A DNA stretch of 10,115 nucleotides from Candidatus Bipolaricaulota bacterium (lineage in GTDB: Bacteria > Bipolaricaulota > Bipolaricaulia > UBA7950 > UBA9294), in assembly GCA_003979035.1 (NCBI GenBank), contig RXOA01000129.1:1-10115 (forward strand), in the 5' to 3' direction. Every line of letters begins with the position of its first letter. Positions within the stretch are counted from its first letter, which is position 1. A program made the translations under genes and the position numbers. Under the pieces are notes generated by a model. The model saw only the letters and a program-made list of their open reading frames with translations, was not told where the DNA came from and did no database searches. This document shows, piece after piece, positions 6,184-10,115 of this stretch.

Positions 6184-7490
6184 ACACAGTCGATCTCATT
6201 CGAAAGAAACGAAACGGGGACCCCCTCACTCGTGAGGAAATCGAGTACATCATTCGCCGCTATGTGGCCGGCGAGATTCCCGATTATCAGATCGCGGCGT
6301 GGCTGATGGCCGTGTACTTCCGGTCGATGAACGATGAAGAGACGGCGATCCTGACCGACGTCATGGCTCATTCCGGCGTGATGCTCGATCTGGCGGGCGC
6401 ACCGGGATTCCCCGTTGATAAGCATTCCACAGGCGGCGTCGGGGACACAACCACGCTGGTCTTGATCCCTCTCCTTGCCGCCGCCGGTCTGACGGTGGCC
6501 AAGCTATCCGGACGATCGCTGGGTCACACCGGAGGCACCATCGACAAACTGGAATCGATCCCCGGGTTCCGCACGGACCTGTCCCGCGAGGAGTTCCTTG
6601 GCCAGGTGGAACGGTTTGGAGTCGCCCTTGCCGATCACACGGAAGATATGGTGCCGGCGGATCGCCTGTTGTACGAACTGCGTGATGTCACCTGCACGGT
6701 GGATTCGCTCCCACTGATCGTCGCTTCCATCATGTCCAAGAAGATCGCCGGGGGCGCGAAGGGGATCGTGATCGATGTCAAGACCGGAGAAGGCGCGTTC
6801 CTGAGAGAGCTTGAGGACTCGAGAAAGCTGGCGAGGACGTTGGTGTCCATCGGGAGTCAACTTGGCCGCAAGATCTCCGCTCTGATCACGAGGATGTCGG
6901 AGCCATTGGGATCGATGGTCGGAAACGCTCTTGAGGTTCGCGAAGCGATTGACACGCTGCGCGGGAAGGGCCCGGAGGATCTTGCCGATCTTTGCTGCGA
7001 ACTCGGGGCGGAACTCGTCATCGCTGCCGGGGAGGCGCAATCGCGTCAAGCTGCGATCGCCCGGCTTCATTCACTGCTCAGTGGAGGAGAAGCCCTCGAC
7101 AAATTCCAGGAACTGGTACGGCTTCAAGGAGGCGATCCCAAGGTGGTGGACGATCCACAGAGGCTGCCCTCCGCAGCCAAGACGTTCCCCATCCGCGCAG
7201 CGCAAGCGGGAGTCATTGCCAAGCTCAATGCTCTAGACATCGGACGAGCCGCGTCTCTCCTCGGAGCAGGCCGGTTTGTCAAAGAAGATCGCATCGACCC
7301 CGCTGTCGGCATCCAAATCCTTGCCAAGATCGGCGATTCCGTATCCGTTGGAGAGGAGCTTGCCGTGCTTCACGTGAACGAACAACAACATCTCGACGAA
7401 GCGCGGGGCCTTGTGCTCAGCGCCTATGTCATCGGGAGCGAGCTCGCTGAAGTGCCGCCCTTGATCATCGATCGGATCACAGGCAATTAG
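6180..7490 (+). CDS. pdp: Pyrimidine-nucleoside phosphorylase
   Basis: This enzyme reversibly splits uridine, thymidine or deoxyuridine with phosphate into the free base and (deoxy)ribose-1-phosphate. At 436 residues it has the usual length of bacterial PyNP/DeoA rather than the longer archaeal AMP phosphorylases. The phosphate-binding region KHSTGGVGDTTT (81-92) and the signature SGRSLGHTGGTIDKLE (110-125) are present, with Ser at 113 where Gly or Ala is usual. The residues equivalent to the E. coli DeoA catalytic set are H82, R168, S183 and K187, within YELRDVTCTVDS (165-176) and ASIMSKK (182-188). A C-terminal domain with IGDSVSVGEELAVLHV completes the fold. The ATG at 6180 overlaps the GNAT stop; a TTG at 6171 is in frame but less likely. 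PyNP versus strict thymidine phosphorylase is not separable here, although the SIMSKK form favours PyNP. Its stop overlaps that of the convergent deaminase gene. Confidence 0.93.
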   Translation: MNTVDLIRKKRNGDPLTREEIEYIIRRYVAGEIPDYQIAAWLMAVYFRSMNDEETAILTDVMAHSGVMLDLAGAPGFPVDKHSTGGVGDTTTLVLIPLLAAAGLTVAKLSGRSLGHTGGTIDKLESIPGFRTDLSREEFLGQVERFGVALADHTEDMVPADRLLYELRDVTCTVDSLPLIVASIMSKKIAGGAKGIVIDVKTGEGAFLRELEDSRKLARTLVSIGSQLGRKISALITRMSEPLGSMVGNALEVREAIDTLRGKGPEDLADLCCELGAELVIAAGEAQSRQAAIARLHSLLSGGEALDKFQELVRLQGGDPKVVDDPQRLPSAAKTFPIRAAQAGVIAKLNALDIGRAASLLGAGRFVKEDRIDPAVGIQILAKIGDSVSVGEELAVLHVNEQQHLDEARGLVLSAYVIGSELAEVPPLIIDRITGN

Positions 7491-7903
7491 CTCGAGTCGC
7501 TCGTGCCCGGGGCCTGGGTACGCAACCGGAACCCGTGCGGCAGAAGGTCGCGGACGGTCGTCTGCAGAACACTCCCGTCCGCCCTCGCCATCAGAACGTT
7601 CATATTGGGAGCATGTTCGAACAACACCTGACGGCACGCCCCACACGGCGAGCTGAGGTCGGCCTTGGGGCACGAAACGGCGATTCGGACGAAATCATGC
7701 TTGCCTTCAGAGATTGCTTTAAACAGGGCCGTTCGTTCCGCGCAAATCGACAGGCTGTTCACGCCGTTTTCCACATTGGCGCCGGTGAATACCGTTCCGT
7801 CGGCACAGAGCAGTGCCGCACCGACCGGGAAGTTCGAGTACGGGCAGTACGCCCGCTCGCTTGCTTCGATCGCAAGCGCCATCAGTTCATGATCTGTGAT
7901 CAT
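7487..7903 (-). CDS. cdd: Cytidine deaminase
   Basis: This homotetrameric-type cytidine deaminase of 138 residues converts cytidine and deoxycytidine to uridine and deoxyuridine. The zinc site is complete: C54-A-E56 in SICAERTALFKA and C87/C90 in SPCGACRQVLFE, with E56 as the proton shuttle. The nucleoside-binding block PYSNFPVGAALL (21-32) and NVEN (43-46) are also intact. The ATG at 7903 begins two bases after the stop of the upstream envelope protein gene; no Shine-Dalgarno is seen, so translation is probably coupled. A longer in-frame start at 7963 would overlap that gene heavily and add residues not seen in the family. Its product uridine is a substrate for the convergent phosphorylase gene next door, so the two enzymes form consecutive steps of pyrimidine salvage despite lying on opposite strands. 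Confidence 0.95.
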   Translation of the reverse strand: MITDHELMALAIEASERAYCPYSNFPVGAALLCADGTVFTGANVENGVNSLSICAERTALFKAISEGKHDFVRIAVSCPKADLSSPCGACRQVLFEHAPNMNVLMARADGSVLQTTVRDLLPHGFRLRTQAPGTSDSS

Positions 7904-7905
7904 CG

Positions 7906-8796
7906 CTAGAATCGGATCACCATCCCTACGCTGCCGCTGAGCCCTCCGATAGATATCGCCCATCCTCCGGACACGGATTGACTGATCGGAACCATCCCCC
8001 TAAGCCTCGCATACAGGCGAAGGAATGGAGGGCCGATTCCGATTCCGATGCTCCCATGGACAGCAAACGCTGTCCAGCGAAGCGATTCGAGTTGAAGCTC
8101 GGAGATCAGCACATGGATCGTCTCCTGAAACAAGCCCCCTTCCACGGAGATCCCGGACAGAACTCGACCGGCGATCAGGTCTACGCCGATTCCAAGGTCG
8201 ATGTCCGCGACAAGCAACCCGATCTGCTTGGCGACGTCCGTGGAGAGCACCATGGATCGAACCTCGGGCTCGACCCACAGCAAGGCTTCATCCCAATCGA
8301 TGACAAGTGGCCAATCCTCAAGCCCGGAACCCAACCCCGCCAGATCCAGCGCCTTCAGGACCAGCGTTTCGCTCAGCCATCCCGCTTCGAACCGGAGTGT
8401 GTCGAGAACGACGAACGGAAGACCGAATTCGATCGCGCCTCCGATGTGCGGGATCGGAATCGCTTGAAGGAGAATGCCGGGCGTTCCGGTCGTCCAGGAG
8501 GGGATCGAGGCGGCAATCTGATCCCCCACCGCCTCGATCTCCGCTGCAAGCCCACGTGCAACCTCGGGAGGAAGCCCGTCGGCAATCAGGGCCGCTTCCC
8601 ATGCTTCCGCTGCTTGGTCCATGATCACGGGGGCCTGCTCCACCGCCGGTAACACGTTGATCGTGTAGAAAGGAAACCCAAACCCGAGTCCGCCCGCCAT
8701 TCCGGTGATGGTCGCGGTGAGCGTCGCAAGCAAGATCAACCACACGAGTCCCTTCATCGGCCGCGCCCGGAGCGTCTTGCCCCCACGGGTGATCAT
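7906..8796 (-). CDS. Exported, probably outer-membrane beta-barrel-like protein of unknown function
   Basis: This 296-residue product is not one I recognise. A hydrophobic signal-type segment MKGLVWLILLATLTATITGM (residues 14-33) is preceded by a basic stretch; the true start could be the internal ATG at 8757. The chosen ATG at 8796 overlaps the TGA of the upstream ligase gene (ATGA), typical of coupled genes. After the signal, residues 52-98 form a helical acidic region (QAAEAWEAAL, PPEVARGLAAEIEAV). The second half is rich in alternating polar and apolar strands, for example QIGLLVADIDLGIGVDLIAG (191-210), WTAFAVHGSIGIGIG (241-255) and FLRLYARLRG (258-267). The last strand GSVGMVIRF has alternating V, M, I, F and a terminal Phe, the usual outer-membrane insertion signal. 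This supports an outer-membrane barrel in a diderm. What it carries or does is unknown, and a periplasmic beta-rich protein is the alternative. Confidence 0.65.
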   Translation of the reverse strand: MITRGGKTLRARPMKGLVWLILLATLTATITGMAGGLGFGFPFYTINVLPAVEQAPVIMDQAAEAWEAALIADGLPPEVARGLAAEIEAVGDQIAASIPSWTTGTPGILLQAIPIPHIGGAIEFGLPFVVLDTLRFEAGWLSETLVLKALDLAGLGSGLEDWPLVIDWDEALLWVEPEVRSMVLSTDVAKQIGLLVADIDLGIGVDLIAGRVLSGISVEGGLFQETIHVLISELQLESLRWTAFAVHGSIGIGIGPPFLRLYARLRGMVPISQSVSGGWAISIGGLSGSVGMVIRF

Positions 8797-10115
8797 CGTC
8801 GATCCCAACCCTCCCATTCGCGCCTCTTGAGTTCTGCGCGTCGAATCTTGCCGCTTGTCGTCTTGGGGAGTTCGTCAACGTATTCGATCTCCCGCGGGTA
8901 CTTGTACGGCGCGGTCACCGCCTTGACGTGATCCTGAAGCTCCTTGGTCAATTCGTCCGACGGAAGAATCCCTTTGGCGAGGATGACAAACGCCTTGACG
9001 ATCTCGCCACGATCACGGTGCGGAGCGGCGACGGCGGCCGCTTCGACCACGGCGCGATGGCTGACCAGCGCGTCTTCGACCTCGAACGGGCCGATCCGGT
9101 ATCCGGAGGTCAGAATGACGTCATCGGCGCGTCCCTCGAAGAACAGGTACCCATCCTCGTCCATCCGTGCCAGATCCCCGGTGCGATACCATCCGCCGGA
9201 GAACGCTTCCTGATCAAGTTCGGGTGCCTTCCAGTATCCGTCGAAGATCGCCGGGTTGTCAGGGCGGATCGCGATCTCTCCGATTCCTCCTCGCGCCACC
9301 GGGTTCCCTTGATCATCGATCAGTGTCACTCCAGGTCCCGGTGTCGGGAGCCCCATCGCACCGGGCTTCACCGACAGACCCGGGATGTTGCAGACCAGGC
9401 AGACGCTTTCGGTCTGCCCGTATCCATCGCGAATCGTCACTCCGAAGGCCCGCTTGAACGCTTCAATCGGCTCGACATTCAGGGGTTCGCCGGCAGAGAG
9501 CGCATCTTCCAGGACGACCTTGTACTTCGCCATATCCGGAAGCTGAGCAAACAAGCGGTACTCGGTCGGCGTGGCACAGAGCTTGGTCACCTTGTACTTC
9601 TCGAGAAGCTGCAGGTAGCGTTCGCCGTCAAACCGTCCGTTGTACATCAGCTGAGTCGCTCCGGATGTCAGAGAAACTCCGATCGGGCTCCAGTACCACT
9701 TCGCCCATCCCGGTGCCGTCGTTGCCCAAATCACGTCGTTCTCATGCGCATCGTACCAATAGCGGCCCGTAATCCGATGATGGCAGTACATCCATCGGTG
9801 TTTGTGAACGACCGGTTTGGGGTTCCCCGTCGTTCCGCTCGTAAAGTTGATCGTCATCGGATCGGACGCGGTCAGCGGTACCTTCGGACCATCGGCCGAC
9901 GCCGCCTGCATCAGATCCTCGAACCGCAGCCATCCCTCGCGCGGCGCATCGCTCCCAATCAGGACGAACGTCTCCAGCGGGCAGTCTCCCCGCGCCGCAT
10001 CCACCGTATCCACCGTCGAAACGTCGGCGACGATCAGCTTGGCGCCGCTCGCCGAAGATCGATAGGCGATCTCCTTGGCCTTCAGCATCTCGGAGCACGG
10101 GACGGCAACAACCCC
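8793..10115 (-). CDS. Acyl-CoA synthetase (ACSM/medium-chain or acetyl-CoA synthetase-like), 5' end missing
   Basis: This AMP-forming acyl-CoA ligase activates a carboxylic acid via an acyl-adenylate to the CoA thioester in the cytoplasm. The frame stays open to the window edge: before the Met at 10088 it reads GVVAVPCSE, which fits the family, so the visible 440 residues lack roughly the first 100. Adenylate-forming core motifs are all present: TSGTTGNPKP (9813-9842), DGYGQTE, GGWYRTGD, GRADDVILTSGYRIGPFEVE, and PKTTSGKIRR with the catalytic, acetylation-regulated Lys near the C-terminus. The run from SGYRIGPFEVE to YKYPREIEYVDELPKT is characteristic of the ACSM/medium-chain group more than of classic AcsA. 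Chain-length preference cannot be read. It is the most upstream visible gene of a minus-strand operon whose next gene starts within its stop codon. Confidence 0.9.
   Translation of the reverse strand, partial: GVVAVPCSEMLKAKEIAYRSSASGAKLIVADVSTVDTVDAARGDCPLETFVLIGSDAPREGWLRFEDLMQAASADGPKVPLTASDPMTINFTSGTTGNPKPVVHKHRWMYCHHRITGRYWYDAHENDVIWATTAPGWAKWYWSPIGVSLTSGATQLMYNGRFDGERYLQLLEKYKVTKLCATPTEYRLFAQLPDMAKYKVVLEDALSAGEPLNVEPIEAFKRAFGVTIRDGYGQTESVCLVCNIPGLSVKPGAMGLPTPGPGVTLIDDQGNPVARGGIGEIAIRPDNPAIFDGYWKAPELDQEAFSGGWYRTGDLARMDEDGYLFFEGRADDVILTSGYRIGPFEVEDALVSHRAVVEAAAVAAPHRDRGEIVKAFVILAKGILPSDELTKELQDHVKAVTAPYKYPREIEYVDELPKTTSGKIRRAELKRREWEGWDRR

Noticed and set aside
7904..7963. Longer cytidine deaminase start at 7963
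   Set aside because: It would overlap the upstream gene by about 58 bases and adds residues (GDIYRRAQRQRRDGD) absent from the family.
1..10115. Mobile elements, CRISPR arrays, tRNA or rRNA genes, defence systems
   Set aside because: No transposase, integrase, direct-repeat array, tRNA cloverleaf or rRNA sequence was found; the whole window is accounted for by metabolic and transport genes.

Overview
The window is a densely coding piece of a fairly GC-rich bacterial chromosome. It holds ten genes, with no gap longer than about 125 bases and no sign of insertion sequences, prophage, CRISPR or structural RNA genes. The lineage cannot be fixed from sequence alone. One product looks like an outer-membrane beta-barrel (signal peptide, terminal Phe, alternating strands), which suggests a diderm cell. 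Seven of the eleven stop codons are TAG, which is unusual at this GC content.

Left part, plus strand. The window opens inside the last permease gene of a probable nucleoside ABC importer (NupQ/RnsD type, positions 1-708). A good sigma-70-like promoter (716-744) and a structured leader follow. They drive a four-gene phosphonate-type ABC importer: phnD-like binding protein (833-1840), phnC-like ATPase (1892-2665), and two permeases (2666-4111, 4114-5373). A 12-bp GC-rich hairpin with a T-rich tail lies between the binding protein and the ATPase and looks like a partial terminator. Both permeases carry an N-terminal RDD-type membrane domain fused to a normal PhnE core, joined by the same WYRTSSG linker. 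This is the most unusual feature of the window. No phosphonate-degrading genes (C-P lyase, phosphonatase) are present, and the binding protein lacks the canonical STSG motif, so its ligand is open.

Middle. A 69-residue protein of unknown function lies on the minus strand (5406-5615). It is followed on the plus strand by a GNAT acetyltransferase (5701-6183), whose stop overlaps the start of a pyrimidine-nucleoside phosphorylase (6180-7490).

Right part, minus strand. A probable operon runs leftwards: a medium-chain acyl-CoA/acetyl-CoA synthetase cut by the window edge (8793-10115), an envelope or outer-membrane protein of unknown function (7906-8796), and a cytidine deaminase (7487-7903). The genes are joined by a 4-base overlap and then a 2-base gap. 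The deaminase converges on the phosphorylase and their stop codons overlap.

Taken together, the nucleoside permease, pyrimidine-nucleoside phosphorylase and cytidine deaminase form a nucleoside uptake and salvage neighbourhood: cytidine to uridine, then uracil plus ribose-1-phosphate. The phosphonate-type importer sits inside it. That raises the possibility, which is inference only, that it imports a phosphorylated or nucleoside-related compound rather than a classic phosphonate.
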